A stretch of DNA of 64,000 nt, from positions 39,377-103,376 of the forward strand of contig NZ_LXFU01000053.1 of the NCBI RefSeq assembly GCF_001657485.1, given 5' to 3'. Below, in pieces: positions 41,688 through 50,552 of this stretch; the first letter of the stretch is position 1; each line of letters opens with the position of its first letter. The notes below the pieces were generated by a model that did not search any database, had not been told where the DNA came from, and saw nothing but the letters and a program-made list of their open reading frames with translations. This DNA comes from Rhizobium sp. WYCCWR10014. GTDB taxonomy: Bacteria; Pseudomonadota; Alphaproteobacteria; Rhizobiales; Rhizobiaceae. A program made the position numbers and the translations under genes.

Positions 41688-42938
41688 TTAGCCGTAGCGG
41701 CTGATGGCGAGATCCCTCACATCGATTTCCGGCTGGCGGCCGCCGACGAGATCGCCGATGAGCCGCGCCGAACCGGTGCTCATGGTCCAGCCGAGCGTGC
41801 CGTGACCGGTATTGAGGAAGAGACCGGCGACCTTTGTCGGGCCGATGACCGGCGTGCCATCGGGCGTCATCGGACGCAGGCCGGACCAGAAGGAGGCCTT
41901 GGAAACATCGCCGCCGGGGAAGAGATCGGTGACCGAATATTCCAGCGTGCTGCGGCGGGCGAGGCCAAGATCGTTGGTATAGCCTGATATTTCAGCCATG
42001 CCGCCGACACGAATGCGATCGCCGAGCCGGGTGATCGCGATCTTGTAGGTCTCGTCCATCACGGTCGATTCCGGCGCGCGTGACGCATCGGCGATCGGGA
42101 TGGTGAGCGAATAGCCCTTGACGGGATAGACCGGCAGCCGGATGCCGAGCGGCTTGAGCAGCAGCGGCGAATAGCTGCCGAGCGCGACCACCACCGCCTC
42201 CGCACTCATCCGCTCACGATCGGTGGTGACACCACGCACGCAGCCGGCCTCGACATCCAGCGCCTTGATCGTCGTCCCGTAAGCGAAACGGACGCCGAGC
42301 GCCTCGGCTTTGGCCGCCAGCGCATTGGTGAACTTGAAGCAATCGCCGGTTTCGTCCTTCGGCGTCAGCAGACCGCCGACAATCTTGTCGCGCACATGCT
42401 TCAGCGCCGGTTCGAAGCGGATGCAGCCGTCCCGATTCAGCACTTCATAGGGAATGCCGTCGGCAGCCAGCGCCTTGACATCCTTTGCCGAGGCATCGAG
42501 CTGCTGCGGCGTACGGAACAGCTGCAGGGTTCCCTGCATGCGTTCATCATAGGCGATGCCGGTCTCGGTGCGAAGGTCGGCCAGCGCGATGCGGCTGTAA
42601 TCGGCAAGGCGCAGCATGCGGCTCTTGTTGATCGCATAGCGCTCGGAGGTGCAGTTCGACAGCATCCTCGCCATCCAGGAAAGCATGGCCATGTCGAGTT
42701 TCGGGCGCAGGATGAGCGGCGCGTGCTTCATGAACAGCCACTTCATGGCCTTCATGGGAATGCCGGGCGCTGCCCATGGCGAACAATAGCCGAAGGAGAC
42801 TTCGCCGGCATTGGCAAAGCTGGTCTCCAGCGCCGGACCCGACTGCCGGTCGACGACCGTGACGTCATGGCCGGCCTTGGCCAGCTGATAAGCGGATGTG
42901 ACGCCGACGATGCCGGCTCCTAGAACGATGACCTTCAT
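41688..42938 (-). CDS. dadA: D-amino acid dehydrogenase small subunit-like (DadA)
   Basis: A 416-residue FAD enzyme with the N-terminal dinucleotide motif VIVLGAGIVGVTSAYQLAKA and the typical C-terminal FAD-contact region GLRPMTPDGTPVIGPT and GTLGWTMSTGSARLIGDL. It oxidises D-alanine and other D-amino acids to the keto acid and passes electrons to the respiratory chain. The start at 42938 has GGGA 7 bp upstream; the frame continues further upstream without similarity. It lies just after the alanine racemase gene, the usual dadA-dadX pairing. Confidence 0.88.
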   Translation of the reverse strand: MKVIVLGAGIVGVTSAYQLAKAGHDVTVVDRQSGPALETSFANAGEVSFGYCSPWAAPGIPMKAMKWLFMKHAPLILRPKLDMAMLSWMARMLSNCTSERYAINKSRMLRLADYSRIALADLRTETGIAYDERMQGTLQLFRTPQQLDASAKDVKALAADGIPYEVLNRDGCIRFEPALKHVRDKIVGGLLTPKDETGDCFKFTNALAAKAEALGVRFAYGTTIKALDVEAGCVRGVTTDRERMSAEAVVVALGSYSPLLLKPLGIRLPVYPVKGYSLTIPIADASRAPESTVMDETYKIAITRLGDRIRVGGMAEISGYTNDLGLARRSTLEYSVTDLFPGGDVSKASFWSGLRPMTPDGTPVIGPTKVAGLFLNTGHGTLGWTMSTGSARLIGDLVGGRQPEIDVRDLAISRYG

Positions 42939-42967
42939 AATGTTCCCAATGATGGAGCCGCCGGCTC

Positions 42968-44101
42968 TTAGCGATATTGCCTGTCGTAACGATCGCCCAG
43001 GCCGGTTAGGATTTCGTAAGAAATGGTGCCGGCGTCGCGGGCAATGTCCTCGAGCGTCTGATGGCGGCCAAGCACTTCGACGAGACTGCCGAAGGTCAGC
43101 GCGCCCTCGGGCAGTGCTGTGATGTCGACGGTCGTGCTGTCCATCGACACGCGGCCGACGATCGGCAGGCGGATGCCCTTGAAATAGACGGCGCCGCGAT
43201 CGCCGAGGCATCGCGGCAGGCCATCGGCATAGCCGGCGGCAATGGTGGCTAGACGCGTTTCCCGTTGCGCCACATGCGCGCCGCCATAGCCGACCTTCGC
43301 ACCCGCCGGCACGGTGCGCGTCTGCACGACGGCGACATTGAGGCTGACGACCGGCTCCATCGGGTTCTTCTCGCCGGCGTTCGGAGCGCCGCCATAAAGC
43401 GCGATGCCGGGGCGGGCGAGCACGCCGTGATAGGCGCCGCCCAGGAAAACGCCGCCGGAATTGGCGAAGGAAATGTCGAAGCCGGGAAATTCGTCGGCAA
43501 TGCGGGACATCTCGGCAAACTGCTCGCCGTTCTGTTCGCTGTCCATGTCATCGGCCGAAGCCAGATGGCTCATGATGAACAGGATTTCGACGTTGCTGCC
43601 GTCGCCAAGAGCCGCCGCCAGCTCCGCTCGCTCTTCCCTGGGAAACCCGAGCCGCGACATGCCGGTGTCGAATTGCAGGACGGCGGGCAGGCAGCGCTTC
43701 AGAATGCGCGCGGCCGCCGACCATTGCCGCCACTGCGCCAGCGAATTGAGAACCGGGACAACCCCCATCTCGGCGCAGGCGATCTCGTTGCCCGGCTGCA
43801 AGCCGTTCAACACGAAAATCTGGGCGTCGTGCGCAAGGGCCGGTCTGAGCCTCACGGCCTCGATAAATTGGGCGACGAAGAAATGCCTGCAAGCTTCACC
43901 GTAAAGCGTTCTCGCCACCCGCTCGGCGCCGAGACCATAGGCGTCGGCCTTGACGACAGCGCCCGCGCGGACCGGCGCCAGCATCGATACCAGCTTGCGA
44001 TAGTTGCGGCCGAGGGCGGCAAGATCGACTGTCAGATAGCCCGTGGCTCCTTGCGCGGTCGTGGCAGTTCGTGTGCGGGAAACCAAAATATCGCTATCCA
44101 T
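42968..44101 (-). CDS. Alanine racemase, catabolic type
   Basis: A 377-residue PLP enzyme: LTVDLAALGRNYRKL and VVKADAYGLGA (PLP Lys in the second), FDTGMSRLGF, and the catalytic Tyr region KVGYGGAHVAQRETRLATI with GRVSMDSTTVDIT. It interconverts L- and D-alanine, feeding DadA. Start at 44101 with AGGGGTGG upstream; a GTG six bases upstream is less likely. It is probably regulated by the divergent Lrp-type gene. Confidence 0.9.
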   Translation of the reverse strand: MDSDILVSRTRTATTAQGATGYLTVDLAALGRNYRKLVSMLAPVRAGAVVKADAYGLGAERVARTLYGEACRHFFVAQFIEAVRLRPALAHDAQIFVLNGLQPGNEIACAEMGVVPVLNSLAQWRQWSAAARILKRCLPAVLQFDTGMSRLGFPREERAELAAALGDGSNVEILFIMSHLASADDMDSEQNGEQFAEMSRIADEFPGFDISFANSGGVFLGGAYHGVLARPGIALYGGAPNAGEKNPMEPVVSLNVAVVQTRTVPAGAKVGYGGAHVAQRETRLATIAAGYADGLPRCLGDRGAVYFKGIRLPIVGRVSMDSTTVDITALPEGALTFGSLVEVLGRHQTLEDIARDAGTISYEILTGLGDRYDRQYR

Positions 44102-44227
44102 GTCCACCCCTTTTTGATCTCGGGGAGCTTATGAAATAATGGGCGAAATTGCCGATCATTCAGTAGTCGATTATTGTTTGATTTGCTTAGTGGCCGCATA
44201 ATCAACGAAAATTTGGAACGATCTCTC

Positions 44228-44692
44228 ATGCCCGCTCTAGACGCCATCGATCGCAATATCCTGAGACTGCTGCGCCTCGATGCCCGCATGAGCAATGCCA
44301 AGCTCGCAGCCGAGATAGGCCTCTCTCCCTCGGCCTGCCTCAGGCGCATTAAGATCATGGAAAAATCAGGCGTGATCCGCGGCTATACGGTGCTGGTCGA
44401 CACCGGCAATGCGGATGAGATGATCGCCGTGATCATCAACATCACTCTCGAACGACAGACGGAGGACTATCTCGACCGCCTTGAGGCGGCGGTCCGCCGG
44501 CATCCCGAGATCCGGGAATGTTTTCTGATGACGGGTGGTTCGGACTACCTGCTGCGGGTGGAGGTTGCCAATGCGGGCGAGTTCGAGCGGATCCATAAAG
44601 AGATCCTTTCGACCTTGCCCGGCGTCCTCAGGATTCATTCCAGCTTCTCGATCCGCAACGTTCTGGCGACGCGCACGAGGGGCAGGCGCTGA
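44228..44692 (+). CDS. Lrp/AsnC-family regulator
   Basis: A 154-residue regulator with an N-terminal winged helix-turn-helix (LDAIDRNILRLLRLDARMSN, then LAAEIGLSPSACLRRI) and a C-terminal RAM ligand domain (about 68-145, ECFLMTGGSDYLLRVEVA). It is divergent from the racemase-dadA pair, the arrangement of alanine- or amino-acid-responsive Lrp activators. The start at 44228 is family-length; the ribosome site is weak. Confidence 0.87.
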   Translation: MPALDAIDRNILRLLRLDARMSNAKLAAEIGLSPSACLRRIKIMEKSGVIRGYTVLVDTGNADEMIAVIINITLERQTEDYLDRLEAAVRRHPEIRECFLMTGGSDYLLRVEVANAGEFERIHKEILSTLPGVLRIHSSFSIRNVLATRTRGRR

Positions 44693-44747
44693 AACGCGAA
44701 CATCAAGCGGCGCCTAATTGCCTATCAGCAGGACCCAATCTCTTACT

Positions 44748-44767
44748 CCGCTCCGTCGACGGAGCGG
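44748..44767. terminator. Perfect 20-bp palindrome between convergent genes
   Basis: CCGCTCCG and its complement around GTCGAC give a fully paired 10+10 hairpin between the Lrp gene stop (44692) and the idonate dehydrogenase stop (44781). No T run follows on either strand, so it is a terminator candidate or mRNA 3' stabiliser rather than a classical terminator. Confidence 0.45.
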
Positions 44768-44780
44768 CAACCGCCCTGGA

Positions 44781-45824
44781 CTAAAAGGTGAGTTGCACCT
44801 TGCAGGCGGTCGCCCGGTCACCGGCGAGGATGAAGGCTGCGTCGGCTTCTTCGAGCGGCAGGCTGTGGCTGATGATTGGACGCACATCGATCTTGCGGCT
44901 GGAGATCAGCTCGACGGCGGTCGCGAATTCCTCGTGGAACCGCTGCGTTCCGTGAATGTGAAGCTCCTTGCCGACGATGGCGTTGAGAGGGATCGGGACG
45001 TCTCCTGTGACGCCGACCTGTACGATCGTTCCGCGTGGTCTGATGGCGGCAATCGCGCCGCGGATGGCCGGAGCGGCGGCCGAGCATTCGAAGACGAGAT
45101 CGAAATAGCCCTTTCCCGCCTCGTATTCTGCAAGCGCCGGGGCATCCTTGGAAACATTGATGGTGCGGGTGGCGCCCATCGCTTTTGCCCTGGTGAGCGC
45201 CGCATCCGCGAGATCGGTCACCACGATCTCGCTAGCCCCATAATAAGCTGCGACGGCAACCATCAGGGCGCCGATCGGCCCGGCGCCGGTGACCAGCACG
45301 CGTTTGCCTGTGATATCTCCCGCACGCGATGCCGCGTGCAGGCAGACGGAGAGCGGCTCGCTGCAGGCCGCTTCCGCAGCAGTTGTCGCAACTCCGACCG
45401 CAAAGCACTGCTTGGCCGGCACCACCAGCCACTCCCGGAACATGCCCTGCTCATGCGGCAGGCGCATCGCGCTGCCCATGAAGCGCATTTCCAGGCAGTG
45501 GATCGGCATGTTTTTCTGGCAATATTCGCAATGCCTGCAGGGCTGGCTGGGATTGACCGCCACCAGCGTGCCAGCCTTCAGATCGACGCCCTCGCCTGCC
45601 TGGCTTACGGTTCCCGATGCCTCGTGGCCGGGTATGATCGGCTCGCGCACTCGGACCGGCCCGAAGCCGCCATCCTGATAATAATGCAGGTCGGAGCCGC
45701 AAATCCCTGCGGCCGCCATCTTGAGAAGCACCTCGCCTGGACCGGGGACCGCAACCGTATCGGTCTCGATCCTGAGATCGCCCTTTTGGTAAAGCCGTGC
45801 CAGACGTGTCCGCATCGTTTCCAT
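44781..45824 (-). CDS. idnD: L-idonate 5-dehydrogenase-like zinc dehydrogenase
   Basis: A 347-residue medium-chain dehydrogenase with catalytic-zinc block ICGSDLHYYQDGG, PGHEASG, structural-zinc lobe QPCRHCEYCQKNMPIHC and Rossmann motif VLVTGAGPIGALMV. The N-terminal CGSDLHYYQ with a following GFG pattern is characteristic of IdnD, which oxidises L-idonate to 5-ketogluconate. It is the last gene of a four-gene run with a TRAP transporter, which suggests an aldonate substrate is taken up and oxidised. Other polyol dehydrogenases of the same family are possible. Confidence 0.78.
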   Translation of the reverse strand: METMRTRLARLYQKGDLRIETDTVAVPGPGEVLLKMAAAGICGSDLHYYQDGGFGPVRVREPIIPGHEASGTVSQAGEGVDLKAGTLVAVNPSQPCRHCEYCQKNMPIHCLEMRFMGSAMRLPHEQGMFREWLVVPAKQCFAVGVATTAAEAACSEPLSVCLHAASRAGDITGKRVLVTGAGPIGALMVAVAAYYGASEIVVTDLADAALTRAKAMGATRTINVSKDAPALAEYEAGKGYFDLVFECSAAAPAIRGAIAAIRPRGTIVQVGVTGDVPIPLNAIVGKELHIHGTQRFHEEFATAVELISSRKIDVRPIISHSLPLEEADAAFILAGDRATACKVQLTF

Positions 45825-45825
45825 C

Positions 45826-47232
45826 CTATCTCAACAGTCCAAGCTGCTGCGGCAGCCACAGCGATATGGCCGGGACAAAGGTTATCAGGATCAGCGCCAG
45901 GAAGAGCGGCACCAGCCAGGGCAGGATTGCCATGGTCGTGCGTTCGACGGATAGTTTCGCGACCCTCGACAACACGAAAAGCACCATGCCGAGCGGCGGA
46001 TGCAGCAGTCCGATCATCAGGTTCAGCGTCATGATGAGACCGAACTGGACGGGATCGATCCCGAATTTCAGGACGATCGGGAGAAGGATCGGCACGAGAA
46101 TGGTGATGGCCGCGATCGTATCCAGGAAGCAGCCGACGAAGAGCATCAGCAGGTTCACGAGGATCAGGAAAACCCATTTATTGTCGGTGATCGACAGGAT
46201 CGCATCGGACAGCAGCTGGGCCGCCTGGCTCACCGTCAGCAGCCATGCGAAGACCGATGCCGCGGTGACGATGAAGAGAACGGATGCCGTCGTCTCGATC
46301 GTATCGAAGCTTGCCTTGGCGAGCGTCGAGGGCGTCATCGTGCGGTAACGCACCAGGCCGAGGAACAGAGACCAGAGGACGGCTGCGACGGCGGCCTCCG
46401 TCGGCGTGAACCACCCCATCGTCATGCCGCCGATCAGGATGACCGGCGTCATCAGCGCCATGACGGCGGAGAAGCGGAAATACCAGTCGAGGGCAAGAAG
46501 AAGGGCAAGAGCAATGCCCGCCGCAACATTCATCGATACGCCCGCCTGCATCATCAGATAGATGGCCAGCGGCACCGCCAGGACGACAACGATTTCCATC
46601 CCCGCCGACAGCAGCTGCCTCACATCGAACGGCGCGTCCGAGCCCCAGCGCTTCTTGTAAGCAAAGGCGGCGACGGTGATCATCATCAGGAGCGTCATGA
46701 CAATGCCGGGCAGGATGCCCGCCATGAAAAGAGCGCCGATCGAGACGTTCGCCATCATGCCGTAGATCACGAAAGGCAGCGACGGCGGGAAGATCGGGCC
46801 GAGCGTTGCCGAAGCCGCCGTCACGCCGACCGCGGCCTCGACCGGATAGCCGTGATCCTTCATCGCCTTGATCTCGATCGTGCCGATACCGGCTGCGTCG
46901 GCGAGCGCTGTGCCCGACATGCCGGAGAAGATCACCGAACCGATGATGTTGACTTGCGCGAGACCGCCCTTCATCCAGCCGACGAGAGCAACGGCAAAGG
47001 AATAAATGCGGCCGGTGACGCCCGCCGAGTTCATCAGGTTGCCCGCGAGGATGAAGAAGGGCACGGCGAGCAGCGGGAAGCTTTCGACGCCGGCGATCAT
47101 GCGCTGGGCGACGATGATGTCGGGGGCGACGCCGTAAAGGACAATGTAAAGCACGGATGCGACGGCCATAGAGATGGCAACGGGCACCCCGACCAGCATC
47201 AGCACCAGAAACGAGCCAAGAAGCAGTAGCAT
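45826..47232 (-). CDS. TRAP transporter large membrane subunit (DctM)
   Basis: A 468-residue protein with about 12-13 helices and the DctM signature blocks (VASVLYIVLYGVAPDIIVAQ, FFILAGNLMNSAGVTGRIYS, GPIFPPSLPFVIYG, DTIAAITILVPIL). It forms the Na+-driven transport core for a carboxylate. It begins four bases after the DctQ gene and ends one base before idnD, so the genes are one operon. Confidence 0.9.
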   Translation of the reverse strand: MLLLLGSFLVLMLVGVPVAISMAVASVLYIVLYGVAPDIIVAQRMIAGVESFPLLAVPFFILAGNLMNSAGVTGRIYSFAVALVGWMKGGLAQVNIIGSVIFSGMSGTALADAAGIGTIEIKAMKDHGYPVEAAVGVTAASATLGPIFPPSLPFVIYGMMANVSIGALFMAGILPGIVMTLLMMITVAAFAYKKRWGSDAPFDVRQLLSAGMEIVVVLAVPLAIYLMMQAGVSMNVAAGIALALLLALDWYFRFSAVMALMTPVILIGGMTMGWFTPTEAAVAAVLWSLFLGLVRYRTMTPSTLAKASFDTIETTASVLFIVTAASVFAWLLTVSQAAQLLSDAILSITDNKWVFLILVNLLMLFVGCFLDTIAAITILVPILLPIVLKFGIDPVQFGLIMTLNLMIGLLHPPLGMVLFVLSRVAKLSVERTTMAILPWLVPLFLALILITFVPAISLWLPQQLGLLR

Positions 47233-47236
47233 CAGA

Positions 47237-47809
47237 TCAACCCTCGATGGTCTGGAATTCTTCGGGACGCTCCAGAACGGAGTAGCCGCGGCGCATGTTG
47301 GCGATGAAGACGATGATCGCGCGGATCAACATCAGCACGAAGGCGACGAGAACGGCGTAGAAGACGATGTTGCGCGGCAGATCGATGGTGACCATCTGCT
47401 CGTCCGCGACGATGTCGACGTAGCGCCACATCAGATGGCAGCCATAGGCGAAGAAGCCGATGCGGACGATATCGACAAAAGTGGCGAGCACGCGCGCCAG
47501 GCCTGCAGGCATATAGTGATAGAACACATCCACCTGGATATGCCGCGACGTGCGCACGCACATGACGGATCCGAGAAAGACGACGCCGATCAGGCAATTG
47601 ATCGCTATTTCCTCGGTCCATGCATAGCTGTCGTTCAGCACATAACGCGTGAAGAACTGCAGGAACACGCAACCGGCCATCAGCCAGAAGACGATCAGCG
47701 TGATCCAGTCTTCAATGGCATAGTCCGAGACGTTTGCGGTCGGAGCGTGCCCTTCGAACTCGTGACCGATTTCTTCGGCCGTGATTTGCGTATGGATTTC
47801 TTGCGACAT
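47237..47809 (-). CDS. TRAP transporter small membrane subunit (DctQ)
   Basis: A 190-residue four-helix protein of the DctQ family (LIVFWLMAGCVFLQFFTRYV, then AWTEEIAINCLIGVVFLGSV with the conserved EE after AWT, GCHLMWRY). It pairs with DctM. The start at 47809 follows AGGG; the longer frame upstream runs into the RIME-type repeat and has no similarity. Confidence 0.88.
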   Translation of the reverse strand: MSQEIHTQITAEEIGHEFEGHAPTANVSDYAIEDWITLIVFWLMAGCVFLQFFTRYVLNDSYAWTEEIAINCLIGVVFLGSVMCVRTSRHIQVDVFYHYMPAGLARVLATFVDIVRIGFFAYGCHLMWRYVDIVADEQMVTIDLPRNIVFYAVLVAFVLMLIRAIIVFIANMRRGYSVLERPEEFQTIEG

Positions 47810-47929
47810 GATCGGCCCTGTTCCAGTTGGGGAAGAAGGAGCGCGCTTGGCGGCGCGCCCTTCAGTTGTCGACAAACATCGTCCTTTGCTCGGCGTGATC
47901 CTCGGCTCAGTGAGTGCCGATACCTGCCC

Positions 47930-48066
47930 CTCATCCGGCTGCCGCCACCTTCTCCCCGCCAGCGGGGAGAAGGGACATGGCGCGCCGGCTTCTTTCAACC
48001 CTAACCGCTGCGTTTGGCACGTCCCCTCTCCCCGTCTAACGGGGAGAGGGTTAGGGTGAGGGGCAT
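47930..48066. repeat. RIME-type rhizobial intergenic palindromic element
   Basis: Two hairpins, CTTCTCCCCG with CGGGGAGAAG at about 47949-47972 and CCTCTCCCCG with CGGGGAGAGG at about 48024-48050, lie in CCCTCATCCGG- and GGTGAGGGGC-flanked DNA, the layout of Rhizobium intergenic mosaic elements. It lies between dctQ and dctP and may affect the stoichiometry of their mRNA. Its presence supports a rhizobial origin. Confidence 0.7.
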
Positions 48067-48089
48067 GACGAAAAGGTGGTTTGCAGAGT

Positions 48090-49064
48090 TTACTGGATCG
48101 CGCGGATTGCTTCCCAATCGGCCTTCTCGTAGCCGAAATCCTCGAACTTCACCTTTTCCATCACGGTCTTTTCGAAGTCGGCCTTGTCGACCTCGGCGAC
48201 GTTCAGGCCCTTTTCCTTGAAGGTCGCAATAAGACCGTTTTCCTTGCCGGCGATCGTCTTGCTGGTGCGCTCGGCCGCCTCCTGCATGACCTCGCCGAAG
48301 ATCTTCTTGTCCTCGTCGGAAAGGCTCGCCCACCGGGTCTTCGAGATCACGGTGTTGAGGTGATCGACGATGTGGCCGGTGAGGATGATGTTCTTCTGGA
48401 CTTCATAGAACTTCTTCGCCTCGATTGTCGTCAGCGGGTTTTCCTGTGCCTCGACCGTGCCGTTCTGCAAAGCGAGATAGACTTCGGCAAAGGCGATCGG
48501 CGTCGTGTTGGCACCGCAGGCGCGCGGCATGGCGAGATAGGCCGGAACGTCAGGCACCCGGATCTTCAAGCCCTGCATATCGGCGCATTTGGCGATCGGC
48601 TTGTTTGATGTCGTGTGGCGCGTGCCGTAATAGCTGACGGCGGCGATGTGGTTGCCGGTCTTGTCTTCATAGCCTTTGGCAAGACGCTTGAAGACATCGC
48701 TCTTGGTGTAGGCGATCAGGTGATCGGGACCGCGGAAGATATAGGGGAAGTAAGTCACGCCGATCGGCTTGTAGTCTCGGGCCGCGAAGCTCGATCCCGA
48801 GATGATGATGTCGACCGTCCCGAGCTTGAGGCCCTGGTTGATGTCGGCTTCCTTGCCGAGCTGCGACGCCGGATAGACCTCGATCTTGTAGCGCCCGTCG
48901 GTGCGCTTGTTGATCTCTTCTGCGGCCCAGACGGAATCCGTGTGGAAGGGCTCTGACGTTTCATAGACATGTGCCCATTTCAGCACTGTCTGGGCCTGCG
49001 CGATCGCGCTGCTCGCCATGATCGCGGCTGCAGTGCAAAGTATCGTTGCCAGTCTGCTTTTCAT
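48090..49064 (-). CDS. TRAP transporter periplasmic substrate-binding protein (DctP)
   Basis: A 324-residue exported protein with signal peptide (LATILCTAAAIMASSAIAQA) and the DctP fold (LKWAHVYETSEPFHTDSVWA, LKLGTVDIIISGSS, LKIRVPDVPAYLAM with the conserved Arg that binds substrate carboxylate, ALQNGTVEAQENPL). The start at 49064 has GGGAGGAGAG. It determines transporter specificity; with IdnD next door an aldonic or uronic acid is likely. It is the first structural gene downstream of the GntR regulator. Confidence 0.9.
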   Translation of the reverse strand: MKSRLATILCTAAAIMASSAIAQAQTVLKWAHVYETSEPFHTDSVWAAEEINKRTDGRYKIEVYPASQLGKEADINQGLKLGTVDIIISGSSFAARDYKPIGVTYFPYIFRGPDHLIAYTKSDVFKRLAKGYEDKTGNHIAAVSYYGTRHTTSNKPIAKCADMQGLKIRVPDVPAYLAMPRACGANTTPIAFAEVYLALQNGTVEAQENPLTTIEAKKFYEVQKNIILTGHIVDHLNTVISKTRWASLSDEDKKIFGEVMQEAAERTSKTIAGKENGLIATFKEKGLNVAEVDKADFEKTVMEKVKFEDFGYEKADWEAIRAIQ

Positions 49065-49087
49065 TGCTCTCTCCTCCCGAGCTTGGG

Positions 49088-49846
49088 TTAAGTCTTGGTC
49101 GTTCCTTTCGACGGCCGCTTGTTGCGGCCGCGCTCCTCTTCCCCCGAGAACTCCTCCCCGAAGCTCTCGGAAAACCTCTTCTGCGACATTGTGAGATGGG
49201 CGCGCATGGCGGCCTTGGCGCCAGCGGCATCGCCGGCGGCGATCGCGTCGCGAATGGCGCGATGCTCGTCCAGGGCCCTGCGCCATGTCGTCGGCCCCTC
49301 GAAGTGGCTGGCGAGCCTTGCGAAATAAGGGGTCATGCGCATGTCGAACATCTCGCCCGTGACGCGGATCAATGTCGCATTCCCAATGATGGCGGCAATG
49401 CCGGTGTGGAAGGCGCGATCCGCATCGAGCACTGCGATCGCATCGTTTACCACACCACCCATGCGCGTCAGAGCTTCATCGAGCAGAGCGATATCGTCCG
49501 GCTTGGCACGACCGGCAGCTTCTTCGGCGATGGCGCATTCGATGAGGGCGCGGGCCTGCAACAGTTCGAACGGCCCCTCCACCGGCTCGCGCTCAGCCCC
49601 GGTGACCGCCGCAGCATGCTGGCGCACCACGTAGATGCCGGAACCCATGCGGATGTTGACGAGTCCTTCGACCTCGAGGACGATCAGCGCCTCGCGGACG
49701 GTCGGGCGTGAGACCGAGAGTTGCTCCGCCAGGTCGCGCTCGGCCGGCAGCCGCTGGCCGACGGCAAGCTCGCCGCTGGCGATCATCAAGCGAATCTGAT
49801 CCGCGACCTGTCTGTAAAGACGGCGTGATTCAACAGGCGAAAACAT
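49088..49846 (-). CDS. GntR-family regulator, FadR subgroup
   Basis: A 252-residue regulator: winged helix at residues 10-75 (LYRQVADQIRLMIASGELAV, LPAERDLAEQLSVSRPTVRE) and an all-helical FCD ligand domain (about 95-220, DRAFHTGIAAIIGNATLI with metal-site His). A basic tail follows (ERGRNKRPSKGTTK). It lies upstream of the TRAP-idnD genes on the same strand and probably represses them until the substrate is present. Confidence 0.87.
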   Translation of the reverse strand: MFSPVESRRLYRQVADQIRLMIASGELAVGQRLPAERDLAEQLSVSRPTVREALIVLEVEGLVNIRMGSGIYVVRQHAAAVTGAEREPVEGPFELLQARALIECAIAEEAAGRAKPDDIALLDEALTRMGGVVNDAIAVLDADRAFHTGIAAIIGNATLIRVTGEMFDMRMTPYFARLASHFEGPTTWRRALDEHRAIRDAIAAGDAAGAKAAMRAHLTMSQKRFSESFGEEFSGEEERGRNKRPSKGTTKT

Positions 49847-49884
49847 CTGGGCCTCCCCGGCGGCTTCTCCTCAAGCCGCACAGC

Positions 49885-49903
49885 TGGTCAACTGGCCTGA
49901 CCA
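49885..49903. promoter_or_regulatory. Candidate GntR operator
   Basis: TGGTCA-N7-TGACCA is an inverted repeat about 40 bp upstream of the GntR gene, of the TGGTC/GACCA type that FadR-subgroup regulators bind. Autoregulation and control of the TRAP genes are inferred. Confidence 0.5.
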
Positions 49904-49994
49904 ATTAAGGTACAGGTATCATCACAGAAGTTGTGCGTCAATCCGCCGCATAAACTTAATAGGAGAGTTCACATCCTTGGCTGAGCCGGGCAAG

Positions 49995-50016
49995 AAAAAA
50001 CCCCGCCGCAGCGGGG
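49995..50016 (-). terminator. Strong rho-independent terminator
   Basis: CCCCGC-CGCA-GCGGGG at 50001-50016 is followed on the minus strand by six T. It ends the small exported protein gene, whose stop lies 21 bp upstream. Confidence 0.85.
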
Positions 50017-50036
50017 TTCTTTGCGTAGAGGGGTGA

Positions 50037-50357
50037 TCAGTTGTTATGCGCTGCACAGGCCTCATCCATCGGCGTGGCGTTGCTTGTGCCGCCTTGCGTT
50101 TGAAGATTGCTGGAGTTGTTGACCGGATTGGGGCACTTGGTCCTGTCGGTTTTCATTGTGCCGGTGGTCGTGGAGCCGGTCGTGGTGGTATCGGTCGCCA
50201 TCGGCTTTTTGGCCTTCATAGTGCCGCTTGCACCGCCACCCTGATCGGCCTGGTTTTTATCGATCGTGGCCCCGGCCGGCGCCGGATTGGATTGGGCGAA
50301 AGCAGACGTGGCCATGCCGATAGAAAGAAGCGAGGCTGCTAAGAGTTTCATACGCAT
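50037..50357 (-). CDS. Small exported Thr/Asn-rich protein
   Basis: A 106-residue protein with an AGGAGG site 7 bp before the ATG at 50357 and a signal peptide (LLAASLLSIGMATSAFAQ). The mature part is low-complexity, with a Thr/Gly tract (TDTTTTGSTTTGTMKTD) and two cysteines (KCPNPVNNSSN and EACAAH). No function is recognised. It is its own transcription unit with a strong terminator, apparently unrelated to its neighbours. Confidence 0.75.
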   Translation of the reverse strand: MRMKLLAASLLSIGMATSAFAQSNPAPAGATIDKNQADQGGGASGTMKAKKPMATDTTTTGSTTTGTMKTDRTKCPNPVNNSSNLQTQGGTSNATPMDEACAAHNN

Positions 50358-50552
50358 CTGATGTCCTCCTTAGGATCTTTGCGTGATCATTCAGAACCTC
50401 GCCGGCGCGTCATTGTTCCGCATTTGCTGCTTACAAATATACACTAGGCTCGGGTCTGCAGGCGCGCAGCCGAGGGTCAAGGCGTGGGGCCGGATCAGGA
50501 GACGAGCGATGACCCGTCGCTCGCCAACCGGCGATCGCCGAGTTCGTTAAAT

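Noticed and set aside
44718..47229. Long plus-strand open frames across the idonate dehydrogenase and DctM genes.
   Set aside because: Low-complexity, Arg/Asp-rich translations antisense to well-recognised genes.
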